From: Allochromatium palmeri
Lineage (GTDB): Bacteria; Pseudomonadota; Gammaproteobacteria; Chromatiales; Chromatiaceae
Direction: 5' to 3'
Length of the DNA: 64,000 nucleotides
Assembly: GCF_009720725.1 (NCBI RefSeq)
Contig: NZ_WNKT01000016.1
Location: forward strand, 1-64,000
The number at the start of each line of letters is the position of its first letter. The first letter of the stretch is position 1. A program made the position numbers and the translations under genes. The notes under the pieces were generated by a model that saw nothing but the letters and a program-made list of their open reading frames with translations, made no database searches and had not been told where the DNA came from. Positions 43,670-53,616 of the stretch are shown here, one piece after another.

Positions 43670-44251
43670 ATGCATCGTTACTACGGGCGCGGCACCTCCG
43701 CGCCGATCGCCCCTCCTTTTCGCTGTGATGGGTTTGCACGCGCTGGCGAACTCGTCGACGCGACGGGCGAGCCGATCCCCTTGAGCCAGTTGCCGCCCTT
43801 TCTGCGCGCGCTGCTGGTCACCGATGGTACGGTCACCAAAATCCTGGAAGCCTATTTTTGGGAGCCGGTCGCGGTCGATACCCTGGAGCAGCGCTTCGAG
43901 GTCGCGCTGGAGCCGGTGCCCTGGCTCGATGTCGAACGCGGTGACTCCTGTCTGATCCGCGATGCCCGGCTGCGTGGAACAGACAGCGGACGCTGTTTCG
44001 CCGAGGCTTTTTCACTGATTCGCACCCCGCTCATCCCGCCGGACTTTCGCCGGCGGCTCATCGATCGCGAAATCGGCATCGGCGTGCTGATCCGCGACAG
44101 CGGGCTGGAGAGCTATCGCGAAGTCCTGGACGTCGGGCTGGACCGAACGGCGGATGGCGAGCTGGCGGTGTTCCGCACCTATCGCATCACCATTGAGCAT
44201 CAGCCGGTGATTCTAATCACCGAATACTTTCCGCTGGCGCTGTATCGCTAG
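43670..44251 (+). CDS. ubiC: Chorismate lyase family protein (UbiC-like)
   Basis: 193 residues from ATG 43670; TTG 43649 is an alternative. It converts chorismate to 4-hydroxybenzoate plus pyruvate, the first committed step of ubiquinone synthesis. Family features: PPFLRALLVTDGTVTKILEAYFWEPV near residue 45 (split: PPFLRALLVTDGTVTKI and LEAYFWEPV), a central LEPVPWLDVERGDSCLIRDARL and a C-terminal DREIGIGVLIRDSGLESYRE. It is closer to the DUF98-type chorismate lyase group than to E. coli UbiC. ubiE, ubiJ and ubiB lie 4-7 kb away, supporting the pathway. No signal peptide. Confidence 0.7.
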   Translation: MHRYYGRGTSAPIAPPFRCDGFARAGELVDATGEPIPLSQLPPFLRALLVTDGTVTKILEAYFWEPVAVDTLEQRFEVALEPVPWLDVERGDSCLIRDARLRGTDSGRCFAEAFSLIRTPLIPPDFRRRLIDREIGIGVLIRDSGLESYREVLDVGLDRTADGELAVFRTYRITIEHQPVILITEYFPLALYR

Positions 44252-44394
44252 GATCGAGGCGGCGTGATCTTGAGTCCAAACCGTCTTCGCACCGAAACCA
44301 GCGTGATATAGTACGCGCCGCTGATAAAGACAATCCTTAAGATCCACGCCTCGCCGTCCGGCCAGGACGCGGGTCGATCAGAGTTTGAGTATCG

Positions 44395-45246
44395 ATGTCG
44401 ACCGACACCCAACATGGCGAGTCGTCCCTGCTGATCCAACTCCAGCATGGACTCAAGCGCGAGCAGTTCGAACGCGCCCTGCACGATATCCGCGCCGGCT
44501 GGAACCGGCGCGAACTCTGGATGACGCTCGGGCTACATGACGTGCGCCAGCGCTATCGACGCTCCAAGCTGGGACCGTTCTGGATTACGCTGTCGATGGC
44601 CATCATGGTCCTGGCGCTCGGCCTGCTCTATGGCCAGATCTTCGGCCAGGATCTGCACGACTATCTGCCTTTTCTGGCTGCCGGCTTCGTCATCTGGGGT
44701 CTGATCGCGAGCCTGGTCAACGACGGCTGCCAGTCCTTCATCCTGGCCGAGGGCATGATCCGCCAGCTCAACGCGCCGCTGTCGATCTATGCCTATCGCG
44801 GTCTGTGGTCGATCCTGATCGCCTTTGCGCACAACATCTGGGTTTTCCTTGGAGTCGCGCTCTGGTTCGGGGTCGATCTCAACTGGAATCTGCTCTGGGT
44901 GCCGGTCGCGCTGCTGGTGCTGCTGCTCAATGGACTCTGGATGGCGCTCTTTCTCGGTCTGGTGAGCGCGCGTTTTCGCGACGTGCCACTGATCGTCGGC
45001 AGTGTGGTGCAGGTGCTGTTCTTCATCACGCCGGTCATCTGGAAGCCCGAGATGCTGCCAGGGCGCGCGCTCTGGCTCGATCTCAACCCCTTCTATCATC
45101 TGGTCGAGATCATGCGCGCCCCGCTGCTCGGCCAGGCGCCCGCGCTCGCCAACTGGCTGCCGGTCATCGCCATCACGGTCGTCGGCTGGGCCGTGGCGCT
45201 TTTCTTCTATTCAGCCTACCGCTGGCGCGTCGCTTACTGGGTCTGA
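44395..45246 (+). CDS. wzm: ABC-2 polysaccharide export permease
   Basis: 283 residues with about six membrane helices. The amphipathic N-terminal block LHDVRQRYRRSKLGPFWITL is typical of Wzm/KpsM/TagG permeases, followed by FLAAGFVIWGLIASLVND and a C-terminal VLFFITPVIWKPEMLPGRAL. It forms the inner-membrane channel exporting O-antigen or capsule-like chains. The next gene, 11 bp downstream, is the matching ATPase. A complete surface-glycan exporter thus lies ~16 kb from the glycosyltransferase blocks. Confidence 0.9.
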   Translation: MSTDTQHGESSLLIQLQHGLKREQFERALHDIRAGWNRRELWMTLGLHDVRQRYRRSKLGPFWITLSMAIMVLALGLLYGQIFGQDLHDYLPFLAAGFVIWGLIASLVNDGCQSFILAEGMIRQLNAPLSIYAYRGLWSILIAFAHNIWVFLGVALWFGVDLNWNLLWVPVALLVLLLNGLWMALFLGLVSARFRDVPLIVGSVVQVLFFITPVIWKPEMLPGRALWLDLNPFYHLVEIMRAPLLGQAPALANWLPVIAITVVGWAVALFFYSAYRWRVAYWV

Positions 45247-45257
45247 GGGAGATCATC

Positions 45258-46016
45258 GTGGCCTCGATCAAGCTGGAGAACGTCTCGGTCTCCTTTCCTG
45301 TCTACAGCGCCTCGACGCGCTCGCTCAAGAACCGTCTGATCCAGAGTGCCACCGGCGGCCAGATCCGTGCCGACACGGTCTCGCAGCGGATCTCGGTGGT
45401 GCAGGCGTTGCAGGATATCAACATCTCGCTCGAGAACGGCGACCGGCTCGGACTCATCGGGCACAACGGTGCCGGCAAGACCACGCTGCTACGGGTACTC
45501 GGCGGTATCTACGAGCCAAACAGCGGACGGGTGACGGTCGAGGGTTCGACCGTGCCCCTGTTCGATATCGCGCTCGGGATGAATCAGGAGAGCACCGGCT
45601 ACGAGAACATCGTCCTGCGCGGACTCTTTCTCGGACTGCCGCGTAAGAAGATCCACGCCATGATGGATGAGATCGCCGAGTTCACCGAGCTGGGCGACTT
45701 CCTCGATCTGCCGATCCGCACCTACTCGGCTGGTATGCAGATGCGACTGGCGTTCGCCGTCTCGACCTCGGTGGTGCCGGACATCCTGCTGCTCGATGAG
45801 GGCATCGGCGCCGGTGATGCGGCCTTTCTGCACAAGGCGCGTGAGCGTCTGGAGCGCTTCACCGAGCGCGTCTCCATCATCGTCCTGTCCTCGCATTCGG
45901 AGGATCTGGTGCGCAGCATGTGCTCCAAGTCACTGCTGATGGAACACGGACAGATAGTCTTCGCCGGCCCGACCGATGAGGCGCTCGATCACTATCGAGC
46001 CATGCGCGGCTGGTGA
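45258..46016 (+). CDS. wzt: ABC polysaccharide export ATPase
   Basis: 252 residues from GTG 45258, chosen because GAGGGAG precedes it and homology begins at ASIKLENVSVSFPVYSAST. Walker A LIGHNGAGKTTLLRVL, signature RTYSAGMQMRLAFA, Walker B ILLLDEGIGAGD, and H-loop VLSSHSEDLVRSM. It ends at the nucleotide-binding domain and lacks the C-terminal carbohydrate-binding domain of long Wzt proteins, so export is probably not terminal-modification-dependent. Co-transcribed with wzm. Confidence 0.9.
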   Translation: MASIKLENVSVSFPVYSASTRSLKNRLIQSATGGQIRADTVSQRISVVQALQDINISLENGDRLGLIGHNGAGKTTLLRVLGGIYEPNSGRVTVEGSTVPLFDIALGMNQESTGYENIVLRGLFLGLPRKKIHAMMDEIAEFTELGDFLDLPIRTYSAGMQMRLAFAVSTSVVPDILLLDEGIGAGDAAFLHKARERLERFTERVSIIVLSSHSEDLVRSMCSKSLLMEHGQIVFAGPTDEALDHYRAMRGW

Positions 46017-46026
46017 TTTGATCGGC

Positions 46027-47469
46027 CTAACGCGCGACCTGATTCAGATGGAAGCGGTGGCGCAGGAAGCCCTGGAAGTGCTTGACCTCTTCCAGTGCCA
46101 GCTTCAGACGCCCGACCTCGATGCGATTAAGATGGTCGAGCGGCAGATAGTTCGTCAGCGGCTCGCCGCGTTCGAGCGTCAGCAACTGGGCGCGTAGCCT
46201 AAGCGCGATCAGAAAGTCGAAGGCAGCCAGCAGGCTTTCGGCCTGTTGCGCTTCGAGGATACCGGCCTGCTGGAGTCCGCGCACCCGATCATGGGTGCGG
46301 CCCTCGCCGATGCCGGCCTGGAGCGCCATGGCCTTCAAACCTTCAGTGATCGCAAAGACACCCGCTTTCTTGACCTCAATGCAGCCGCGATGCGGGCCGC
46401 GTCGCTCGGTCTTGACGCGCCCGAACCAGTCGAGCGGCGGTCGGAAGGCGACGGCATTGGAGACGCTATGCACCAGGAACAGATTGTTGCCGTGCAGCTT
46501 CGCGATGATGTCGGCCTTGAGTTCCTGCTCGAAGGAGGCGTCGCCATAGAGCGTGCGCAGGTCGAAGAACATGCTGCCCGAGAGGATGTTGGTGGGCGTC
46601 GGGGTGCGCAGCCATTTGTCGAGCATCTGCTTCCAGCCGCTCACACTGCGTCGCCATTCGGCGTTCTTGGCCATGATGCCGCCCGAGCAGGCCGGCATGC
46701 CGATGCCGATCAGATTGTCGATCAGATCGACGCTGAAGGCGCGGAGCTGTTCCAGCTCGTCTTCGGACAGGTCATCGGCATGGACGATGGCGTTGTCCTG
46801 GTCGGTGGCCAGCGTCTGCTCGCGCCGCCCCTCGCTGCCGAGCACCAGGAAGGCGAAGCGATCGGTGAGATCCGGATAGCGCGCCGCGCGCACCAGCTCG
46901 ATGAGGCGGATCAGCAGGCGGTCGTTGAGCAGGGCCACGGTCTGAACCAGATCGCGCGTGGCAACGCCGGTGCCATGCAGATGGACGACCAACTGTTCCA
47001 TGCGCTCGCGCAGCGTCTTGAGCTCTTCGGGGCTTTCGGCTTCCTCGATTTCTTTCATGAGCTGCTGAGGTGAGCGGCTGTGCAGACGCAGCGCATCAGT
47101 GTCGGTGACGATGCCGCGCAGCCGGCCCTCGGCATCGACCACGCACAGCCGATGGATGCGCCGCCGGCTCATGAGATAGAGCGCCTCGAACAGATAGTCG
47201 CTCTCGCCGATGGTGACGAGCGGGCTGTTCATGATGTCGCGCGCGCAGCCTTCGCGCGGGTCGATCCCTGGAGCCACCACCTTGTTGCGCAGATCGCGGT
47301 CGGTGACGATGCCGACCGGTTCCTCGCCGTCGCGCACCAGGAGGCTGGAGATATTGCGCGCGCGCATCAGCTCGGCGACCTCGATCAGCGACAGATCCGG
47401 CGCGCAGGTCACGACATCGGTCTGGCAGATTTTGCTGACCGGGGTGAAGAAGACGTTTTCAGCGGACAT
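46027..47469 (-). CDS. CBS-domain / DUF294 nucleotidyltransferase-like protein
   Basis: 480 residues from ATG 47469 (GAAGG nearby); the frame extends to TTG 47502. A tandem CBS pair (~15-140) includes LMRARNISSLLVRDGEEPVG and IHRLCVVDAEGRLRGIVTD. The DUF294 putative nucleotidyltransferase core has FAFLVLGSEGRREQTLATDQ followed by DNA (G-S-E-G-R-x-E-Q... D-Q-D-N). A DUF294_C helical domain ends the protein. CBS pairs usually bind adenine nucleotides, so the protein may sense energy state and modify a partner, by analogy with GlnD-like enzymes. Substrate unknown. Convergent with wzt. Confidence 0.88.
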   Translation of the reverse strand: MSAENVFFTPVSKICQTDVVTCAPDLSLIEVAELMRARNISSLLVRDGEEPVGIVTDRDLRNKVVAPGIDPREGCARDIMNSPLVTIGESDYLFEALYLMSRRRIHRLCVVDAEGRLRGIVTDTDALRLHSRSPQQLMKEIEEAESPEELKTLRERMEQLVVHLHGTGVATRDLVQTVALLNDRLLIRLIELVRAARYPDLTDRFAFLVLGSEGRREQTLATDQDNAIVHADDLSEDELEQLRAFSVDLIDNLIGIGMPACSGGIMAKNAEWRRSVSGWKQMLDKWLRTPTPTNILSGSMFFDLRTLYGDASFEQELKADIIAKLHGNNLFLVHSVSNAVAFRPPLDWFGRVKTERRGPHRGCIEVKKAGVFAITEGLKAMALQAGIGEGRTHDRVRGLQQAGILEAQQAESLLAAFDFLIALRLRAQLLTLERGEPLTNYLPLDHLNRIEVGRLKLALEEVKHFQGFLRHRFHLNQVAR

Positions 47470-47553
47470 GATGGCCTTCGTGTGTTGTGCCTTGGGGTCC
47501 AAATGGTCGGGATCGATGACAGAGATCGCGTGCTCGCAAGCGGCTCGCTGATC

Positions 47554-49197
47554 TTACCCCGTCCGCGCCGCCGAGACGAACAGCCAGGCCCCGGTCAGAT
47601 AAGCCGCCGCGATCAAGCCGGCGGCGGCTTGTTCGGGCAGCCAGTGGCCTGGACCGAGCAGCAGCACCAGGGTCGCGCACACGAGCAGCGTCGCGCCGCC
47701 GACGGATTTGAGCATGGCACTGGAGGCTGTCGCCTGATCCTCGCGGACCTGCGCCTGATCGAACTTGGCACCACGCACCTGTTTATCGTAGGCCATGAGC
47801 ATCCGATAGGCGATCAGCGGTAGCTCCGGGGCCTGGTCGGCGACCGAATAGAGGTTGCGCTTGGTGCGGTCGAACAGCCCTTTCAGGCCGACCTGATCCT
47901 TCATCCAGCGTTCCATGTAGGGCTTGGCCGTGGTCCAGAGATCCAGCTCGGGATAGAGCTGACGCCCCAGGCCCTCGATGTTGAGCAGCGTCTTTTCCAG
48001 CAGCACGAGCTGCGGCTGGATTTCCATGTCGAAGCGGCGCGCGGTCTGGAACAGCCGCACCAGGAAATGACCGAATGAAATCTCAGCCAGCGGCTTTTCA
48101 AAGATCGGCTCACTGACGGTGCGAATCGCTGACTCAAACTCGTCGATCCGGGTGCCGGGCGGCACCCAGCCGGATTCGACATGCAGCTCAGCCACGCGCC
48201 GATAGTCGCGCTCGAAGAAGGCGAGCAGATTCTCGGCCAGATAACGCTGATCCTCGGTGGTCAGGGTGCCGACGATGCCAAAGTCGATCGAGATATAGCG
48301 CCCCGACGGCTCGACGAAGATGTTGCCCGGATGCATGTCGGCATGGAAGAAGTTGTCGCGGAACACCTGGGTGAAGAAGATCTCCACCCCGCGCTCGCCG
48401 AGCTGCTTCATGCTCACGCCCTGCGCCTTGAGCTTGTCGACCTCGCCGACCGGGGTGCCATAGATGCGCTCCATGACCATGACATTGGGCCGGGTCCAGT
48501 CCCAATAGATCTCGGGGATATAGAGCATCTCGCTGCCGAGCCAGTTGCGCCGGATCTGCGAGGCATTGGCCGCCTCGCGCTGGAGATCGAGTTCGTCGTA
48601 GATCGTCTTCTCGTACTCGCGCACCACCTCGACCGGACGCAGACGTCGCCCGTCCTTCCAGTACTTCTGGGCCAGATGCGCCACGGCGTACATCAGCCCC
48701 AGATCCTGACGGATGGTGCGCTCGATGCCGGGACGCAGCACCTTGACCACCACCTCGGTGCCGTCCTTCAGACGCGCGCTGTGAACCTGCGCGATCGAGG
48801 CCGAAGCCAGCGGCACCGGGTCGAACTGATCGAGCACCTCCTCGATCGGTCGCCCCCAGGCTTTCTCGATCAGGGCGCGTGCTTCGGCGCCGCCAAAGGG
48901 CGGGACACGGTCCTGGAGCCTGGCCAGCTCCACCGCGAGATCATCCGGCAGCAGATCGCGCCGGGTCGAAAGAATCTGACCGAATTTGACGAAGATCGGC
49001 CCCAGATCCTCCAGTGCCAGCCGCACGCGCGCCGGATAGGACGGCAGATCGCGCTGGACCCAATGCCAGGGCAGCAGAACTTTGATCCAGCGCAAGGGCC
49101 GGAACAGATGGGTGGCGAGGATGACTTCGTCGAGACCGTGACGAAGCAGCACCCAGTTGATGCGAAACAGACGCAGCGCCTGACGTGGACCCATCAT
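47554..49197 (-). CDS. ubiB: Ubiquinone biosynthesis regulatory protein UbiB
   Basis: 547 residues, the usual length. ADCK/UbiB protein-kinase-like fold: KxGQ motif [23 protein letters not shown]/Ala-rich loop [15 protein letters not shown] in place of the P-loop, catalytic-loop region [13 protein letters not shown] and DFG-like ISIDFGIVG. Two C-terminal membrane helices ([33 protein letters not shown]) anchor it. Extracts or shuttles UQ intermediates using ATP. Last gene of ubiE-ubiJ-ubiB, overlapping ubiJ by 4 bp. Confidence 0.97.
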   Translation of the reverse strand: MMGPRQALRLFRINWVLLRHGLDEVILATHLFRPLRWIKVLLPWHWVQRDLPSYPARVRLALEDLGPIFVKFGQILSTRRDLLPDDLAVELARLQDRVPPFGGAEARALIEKAWGRPIEEVLDQFDPVPLASASIAQVHSARLKDGTEVVVKVLRPGIERTIRQDLGLMYAVAHLAQKYWKDGRRLRPVEVVREYEKTIYDELDLQREAANASQIRRNWLGSEMLYIPEIYWDWTRPNVMVMERIYGTPVGEVDKLKAQGVSMKQLGERGVEIFFTQVFRDNFFHADMHPGNIFVEPSGRYISIDFGIVGTLTTEDQRYLAENLLAFFERDYRRVAELHVESGWVPPGTRIDEFESAIRTVSEPIFEKPLAEISFGHFLVRLFQTARRFDMEIQPQLVLLEKTLLNIEGLGRQLYPELDLWTTAKPYMERWMKDQVGLKGLFDRTKRNLYSVADQAPELPLIAYRMLMAYDKQVRGAKFDQAQVREDQATASSAMLKSVGGATLLVCATLVLLLGPGHWLPEQAAAGLIAAAYLTGAWLFVSAARTG

Positions 49198-49838
49198 GAC
49201 TGAATGCCGGTCTCCTGGGCACGCTTGGCGAGCTGCGCGATACGCGCGCCGAGTCGCTCGACGTCGTCGCGCACGGTGTCGACCTGAGTCAGGAAGGCGT
49301 CGACCTCGTAGCGGGTCGGCAGCAGGCGACGTTCCTCTTGCAGATATTCGGTGAGATTGGCCGTCATCGAGGCCGAAGTGCGCTGCGTCCAGCGTTCGGC
49401 GTCGCGCACTCGATTACCGACCTGACGCGCGAAGGGATCGCCGATGACCTGCGCCAGCTGCTCCTCCCAATCCACGTTCAGACCGGCCAGTGCCGCGCTG
49501 AAGTCCTGGGCGAGCGCGGTGTCACCCGAGATCTCGACCTCGCCGGTGACGAACTGGGCCTCCTTGTGCTCGGTCATGCCCAGGCGTGTGAGTGCCAGCG
49601 GCGAACCCTGAATCAGACAGTCCGGTTCGGCATCATAGGCACCGAAGAGTTGCAGTCCGCGCACGCCCGGAATGACCGTGATCCGCGTCCCGAAGCCTTT
49701 GGCCTCGATCGCGATGATCCGCCCTTCCAGGGCATCGAACGCCGCCGCGCCCTCGGGATCGAGCGTGAGATAGCGATTGAGCGCCTGCTCGACGACGGCA
49801 AGCAAGGCGTCCGGAATCTGGATGCCGCCGGCGCTCAT
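49194..49838 (-). CDS. ubiJ: Ubiquinone biosynthesis accessory factor UbiJ (SCP2 domain)
   Basis: 214 residues. The N-terminal SCP2 lipid-binding domain (~15-115) ends [20 protein letters not shown], typical of UbiJ; a C-terminal coiled coil ([16 protein letters not shown]) mediates assembly with UbiK. Scaffold that binds hydrophobic quinone intermediates in the soluble Ubi complex. ATGA overlaps with both ubiE and ubiB make this a tight operon. Confidence 0.93.
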   Translation of the reverse strand: MSAGGIQIPDALLAVVEQALNRYLTLDPEGAAAFDALEGRIIAIEAKGFGTRITVIPGVRGLQLFGAYDAEPDCLIQGSPLALTRLGMTEHKEAQFVTGEVEISGDTALAQDFSAALAGLNVDWEEQLAQVIGDPFARQVGNRVRDAERWTQRTSASMTANLTEYLQEERRLLPTRYEVDAFLTQVDTVRDDVERLGARIAQLAKRAQETGIQS

Positions 49839-50584
49839 AGCTTGTAGCCTCGATGGATGGCGACGATGCCGCCGGTGTGGTTGAAGTATTCGCAGCGTTC
49901 GAAGCCGGAGGCTTCCATCATCGCGCGCAGCGTCTCCTGATCCGGGTGCATGCGGATCGACTCGGCCAGATAGCGATAGCTCTCGGGATCATTGGCCACC
50001 AGACGTCCGAGCGTCGGCAGCACCGAGAAGGAATAGGCGTCGTAGACCTTGCTCAGCGACTTGGTGGTCGGATGCGAGAACTCCAGGATCAGGGCGCGCC
50101 CGCCGGGCTTGAGCACGCGGAACATCTCGTCAATCGCGTTCTGCTTGTGGGTGACGTTACGCAGACCGAAACCGATAGTGACACAGTCGAACAGAGTGCT
50201 CTCGAAGGGGATCTGCTCGGCGTTGACCAGGCTGTACTGGACATTGCCGACCCGACCGCGATCGAGCATCCGCGAGCGGCCCTCGCCGAGCATGGCGGCG
50301 TTGATGTCGGTCATCACCACCAGCCCGTCGGAACCGACCAGCCCCGAGAAGCGGTAGGCCAGATCTCCGGTGCCCGAGGCCAGATCCAGCACCCGCTGGC
50401 CCCGACGCACGCCCGAGAGTTCAATCGCATGGCGCTTCCAGAGCCGGTGGATGCCGAGCGACATCAGATCGTTCATCACATCGTAGCGGGTTGCAACCGA
50501 ATCGAAGACGGCGCGCACGCGCTTGGCTTTTTCTTCGACCGGCACCTGCTGATAGCCGAAATGGGTGGTGTTCTGATCGGACAT
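49835..50584 (-). CDS. ubiE: Ubiquinone/menaquinone C-methyltransferase UbiE
   Basis: 249 residues. The N-terminal [20 protein letters not shown] and [20 protein letters not shown] blocks are diagnostic of UbiE, followed by SAM motif [25 protein letters not shown] and the C-terminal [18 protein letters not shown]. Methylates the quinone ring at C2. First gene of ubiE-ubiJ-ubiB. The 97-bp gap to DUF971 has no obvious promoter. Confidence 0.97.
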   Translation of the reverse strand: MSDQNTTHFGYQQVPVEEKAKRVRAVFDSVATRYDVMNDLMSLGIHRLWKRHAIELSGVRRGQRVLDLASGTGDLAYRFSGLVGSDGLVVMTDINAAMLGEGRSRMLDRGRVGNVQYSLVNAEQIPFESTLFDCVTIGFGLRNVTHKQNAIDEMFRVLKPGGRALILEFSHPTTKSLSKVYDAYSFSVLPTLGRLVANDPESYRYLAESIRMHPDQETLRAMMEASGFERCEYFNHTGGIVAIHRGYKL

Positions 50585-50681
50585 GCTCTATCCCGGTAGC
50601 GAATTGGGGTTCATGGGCACGGACACGCGCGCCCACGGCGATGGGCGTCTATATTAAACCGGTCCGGCGGGATGTGGGCGA

Positions 50682-51044
50682 TTAAGACTGGAGCGTCTTG
50701 CGCGTGTGGCCGGCCTGCTTAAGTTCGTCGAGATAGGTGTTCCAGAGGCTGTCGTACTCGGTACCGAGACGATAGAGATAGTCCCAGGAATAGAGACCGG
50801 TGTTGTGCTCGTCGTCGAAGTGCAGACAGACGGCATAGTTGCCGACCGGCTCGATCTTGTCGATGCCGACGTCCTCCTTGCCGACCTGGAGCACGCGCTC
50901 GCCCGGACTGTGGCCCTGGACCTCAGCCGAGGGCGAATACACGCGCAGATATTCGCAGGGCAGTGTGAAACGGGTGCCATCCTCGTAGGCGATTTCGAGC
51001 ACACGGGATTGGCGGTGCAGATTCAGCTCGGTGGGTACTGGCAT
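50682..51044 (-). CDS. DUF971 protein (GBBH-like N-terminal domain)
   Basis: 120 residues: TELNLHRQSRVLEIAYEDGT, then LPCEYLRVYSPSAEV and NYAVCLHFDDEHNTGLYSWD. This is the small domain also found at the N-terminus of gamma-butyrobetaine hydroxylase, here stand-alone. It is encoded between hslU and ubiE, as in many proteobacteria, but its role is not established. The 51-bp gap to hslU contains repeated GTTTTAAG-type motifs. Confidence 0.9.
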   Translation of the reverse strand: MPVPTELNLHRQSRVLEIAYEDGTRFTLPCEYLRVYSPSAEVQGHSPGERVLQVGKEDVGIDKIEPVGNYAVCLHFDDEHNTGLYSWDYLYRLGTEYDSLWNTYLDELKQAGHTRKTLQS

Positions 51045-51095
51045 GGGTAGTTTTAAGTTTTAAGGTTTAGGTTTTAAGTGGCTCGAGTGCGTTTT

Positions 51096-52424
51096 TCAGA
51101 GGATGTAACGCGACAGATCCTCGTCGGCAGCCAGATCGGCCATGTTCTGGTCGACATAGTCGGCCGTGATGGTGACGGTCACGCGGTCGAGTTCGGAGGC
51201 GTTGTAGGAGACATCCTCCAGCAGCCGCTCCAGGACCGTGTGCAGACGTCGTGCGCCGATGTTCTCGGTCTTCTCGTTGACCTGCCAGGCGATCTCGGCG
51301 ATGCGGCGGATGCCGTCTTCGGTGAACTCCAGGTTCACGCCCTCAGTCCCCAGCAAAGCCCGGTACTGATCGGTGAGCGAGGCATCCGGCTCGGTGAGGA
51401 TGCGCACGAAATCATCCGTGCTCAGGGCCTTGAGTTCGACCCGAATCGGCAACCGGCCCTGAAGCTCGGGGATCAGGTCCGAGGGTTTCGACAGATGGAA
51501 GGCGCCCGAGGCGATGAACAGGATATGGTCGGTGCGCACCGCGCCATGTTTGGTCGAGACGGTACTGCCCTCCACCAGTGGCAGCAAATCGCGCTGTACG
51601 CCTTCGCGCGAGACATCAGCCCCGGTCGTGCCCTCGCGTTTGGCGACCTTATCGATCTCGTCGATAAACACGATGCCGTTCTGCTCGACATTCTCCAGGG
51701 CGTGCAGTTTCATCTCTTCGTCGTTGACGCGCTTGGCCGCTTCCTCGTCCTTCAGCAGCTTGCGCGCGTCGCGGATACGCAGCTTGCGCCGCTTGGTGCG
51801 GCTCTGACCGAGATTCTGGAACAGCCCCTGGAGCTGGTTCGACATCTCTTCCATGCCGGGCGGGGCCATGATTTCCACGCCAAGCGGTGAGGCTGAGACC
51901 TGGATCTCGATCTCGCGATCCTCCATGTCACCGGCGCGCAGTTTGGTGCGCAGTTTTTCGCGCGTGGCGGAGCTGACCGTCGAGCGGCTGTCTTCCTCAA
52001 AGTCCGAGGGCGGCGGCAGGAGCGCATCGAGAATACGCTCCTCGGCGGCAGCCTCGGCCAGATCGGAGAGCTTGGCCATTTCCTGCTCGCGCGCCATCTT
52101 CACGCCGATGTCGGCCAGATCGCGAATGATCGAATCGACCTCGCGACCGACATAGCCGACCTCGGTGAACTTGGTCGCCTCGACCTTGATGAAGGGCGCG
52201 TTGGCGAGCCGGGCCAGACGGCGCGCAATCTCGGTCTTGCCCACACCGGTCGGGCCGATCATGAGGATGTTCTTGGGCGTGATCTCCGAGCGCAGCGGCT
52301 CTTCGATCTGGGCGCGGCGCCAGCGGTTGCGCAGGGCAATGGCTACGGCGCGCTTGGCGTCGTTTTGGCCGATGATGTGTTTGTCGAGTTCGGCGACGAT
52401 GCGTTGGGGGGTGATTTCAGACAT
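51096..52424 (-). CDS. hslU: ATP-dependent protease ATPase subunit HslU
   Basis: 442 residues from ATG 52424; the frame extends to 52625 but overlaps hslV and lacks homology. AAA+ unfoldase: [20 protein letters not shown], Walker [21 protein letters not shown], pore motif [20 protein letters not shown], intermediate domain (~110-240), Walker [16 protein letters not shown], sensor 2 [19 protein letters not shown] and the C-terminal DEDLSRYIL tail that docks into HslV. Forms a hexamer on the HslV dodecamer. 49 bp after hslV. Confidence 0.97.
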   Translation of the reverse strand: MSEITPQRIVAELDKHIIGQNDAKRAVAIALRNRWRRAQIEEPLRSEITPKNILMIGPTGVGKTEIARRLARLANAPFIKVEATKFTEVGYVGREVDSIIRDLADIGVKMAREQEMAKLSDLAEAAAEERILDALLPPPSDFEEDSRSTVSSATREKLRTKLRAGDMEDREIEIQVSASPLGVEIMAPPGMEEMSNQLQGLFQNLGQSRTKRRKLRIRDARKLLKDEEAAKRVNDEEMKLHALENVEQNGIVFIDEIDKVAKREGTTGADVSREGVQRDLLPLVEGSTVSTKHGAVRTDHILFIASGAFHLSKPSDLIPELQGRLPIRVELKALSTDDFVRILTEPDASLTDQYRALLGTEGVNLEFTEDGIRRIAEIAWQVNEKTENIGARRLHTVLERLLEDVSYNASELDRVTVTITADYVDQNMADLAADEDLSRYIL

Positions 52425-52473
52425 GGATTTTAGGCGTCGAATAGGCCGGCTTGAGGGCGATGAGCACAGGGGC

Positions 52474-53025
52474 TCATTCGCGATCCTTGGTGTCCAACTC
52501 CTCGATGACGAGGTTGTGGTTGGTGTAGACACAGATGTCGGCGGCGATGTGCAGACTCTGTTCGACGATCTCGCGCGCCGAGAGTTCGGTGTGCGCGAAC
52601 AGCGCGCGTGCCGCCGACAGCGCAAAGGAGCCGCCCGAGCCGATGGCCATGATGTCCTGTTCCGGCTCGATGACGTCGCCCGTACCGGAGAGAATCAGCG
52701 AGGTAGTGGCATCGGCGATGCACAGCAGGGCTTCGAGCCGACGCAGCATGCGGTCGGTGCGCCAGTCCTTGGCCATCTCGACCGCCGAGCGGGTCAGATG
52801 GCCCTGATGCTTTTCGAGCTTGCCCTCGAAGCGTTCGAAGAGCGTGAAGGCATCGGCTGTGGCCCCGGCGAATCCGGCCAGCACCTGGCCCTTGTAGAGC
52901 CGTCGGACTTTGCGCGCATTGCCCTTCATGACGGTCGGGCCGAGCGAGACCTGCCCGTCGCCGCCGATCACCACCTGGCCGTTGCGTCGCACCGAGAGAA
53001 TTGTCGTACCGCGAAAATTTTCCAT
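52474..53025 (-). CDS. hslV: ATP-dependent protease peptidase subunit HslV
   Basis: 183 residues from ATG 53025, the usual HslV start; the longer frame to 53076 adds an atypical stretch. Sequence [19 protein letters not shown]: processing exposes the Thr nucleophile in GTT. Then [20 protein letters not shown] and [20 protein letters not shown], an Ntn-hydrolase, proteasome-beta-like fold. Forms the proteolytic core for HslU. A sigma32 promoter would be expected upstream, but I do not see a convincing one in the 87-bp gap. Confidence 0.97.
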   Translation of the reverse strand: MENFRGTTILSVRRNGQVVIGGDGQVSLGPTVMKGNARKVRRLYKGQVLAGFAGATADAFTLFERFEGKLEKHQGHLTRSAVEMAKDWRTDRMLRRLEALLCIADATTSLILSGTGDVIEPEQDIMAIGSGGSFALSAARALFAHTELSAREIVEQSLHIAADICVYTNHNLVIEELDTKDRE

Positions 53026-53112
53026 TGAACCTGAACGGCGTTCGCTGTCTGTCTGCTGGATTTCGATGACGGACATCTTAATCGAAAACGCCCAAACCCC
53101 GAAGAATCCTGT

Positions 53113-53532
53113 CTAGCTGGCCCGCTGGTAGTCAGCCCGCGAGCCGGTCAGATCCCAGGCGAAGGTGCAGTCCAGATGCGACAGCACCGAGATCAGTCCG
53201 CTCTCGCCGTCCTCGACCATGACCGCCACAGGGGCACGCCGTCCGAACTGCTTGTTGGCGCGCCGCACCCAGAGCTTGCGCATCTCGGGATTGCGCGGAA
53301 AGTAGGTGTGGAGTGCTTCCTCGATCCGGGCCAGATAGGCGACACGCCGGTTGACCGCCGGATCGTCAGGAAAAGCATCCTGATCGCGGAAGCGGCCGAT
53401 ATGGCGCGCCTTGATCGTCTCCGGCAGTTGCAGCAGCCCGCTGATGTCGCGCGCCGCCAGCCCCCAGTCTTCCAGGAGTTGCATGGTGCGCCGGGTCAGC
53501 AGCAGACGTTCGTCGAGTGTGAGATCGGTCAT
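53113..53532 (-). CDS. MbcA/ParS/Xre-type antitoxin-like domain protein
   Basis: 139 residues from ATG 53532, with GAGG upstream; the frame to 53580 is not needed. The N-terminal half is a helix-turn-helix-like segment (LLEDWGLAARDISGLLQLPE, TIKARHIGRFR). The C-terminal half (FPDDPAVNRRVAYLARIEEA, EMRKLWVRRANKQFGRRAPV, EDGESGLISVLSHLDCTFAW) resembles the DUF2384/MbcA toxin-binding domain, with its 'P....M' and 'G...V...L' pattern. No RES-type toxin is adjacent; it stands between spoT and hslV, so it may have been recruited as a chromosomal regulator. Confidence 0.6.
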   Translation of the reverse strand: MTDLTLDERLLLTRRTMQLLEDWGLAARDISGLLQLPETIKARHIGRFRDQDAFPDDPAVNRRVAYLARIEEALHTYFPRNPEMRKLWVRRANKQFGRRAPVAVMVEDGESGLISVLSHLDCTFAWDLTGSRADYQRAS

Positions 53533-53616
53533 GGACAGCCTCTCGATCCTGATGTGTTTACGGGAGTCGATGCGACTCAACCGCTGAAATGGCGTCGATA
53601 TGACCGAGTTCCAAGC

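Noticed and set aside
51052-51085. GTTTTAAG repeats between hslU and DUF971
   Set aside because: A short AT-rich tract with four loose repeats; too small to call a functional repeat or terminator.
53026-53112. Heat-shock (sigma32) promoter before hslV
   Set aside because: Expected from family knowledge, but no CTTGAA/CCCCAT-like pair could be read in the gap.
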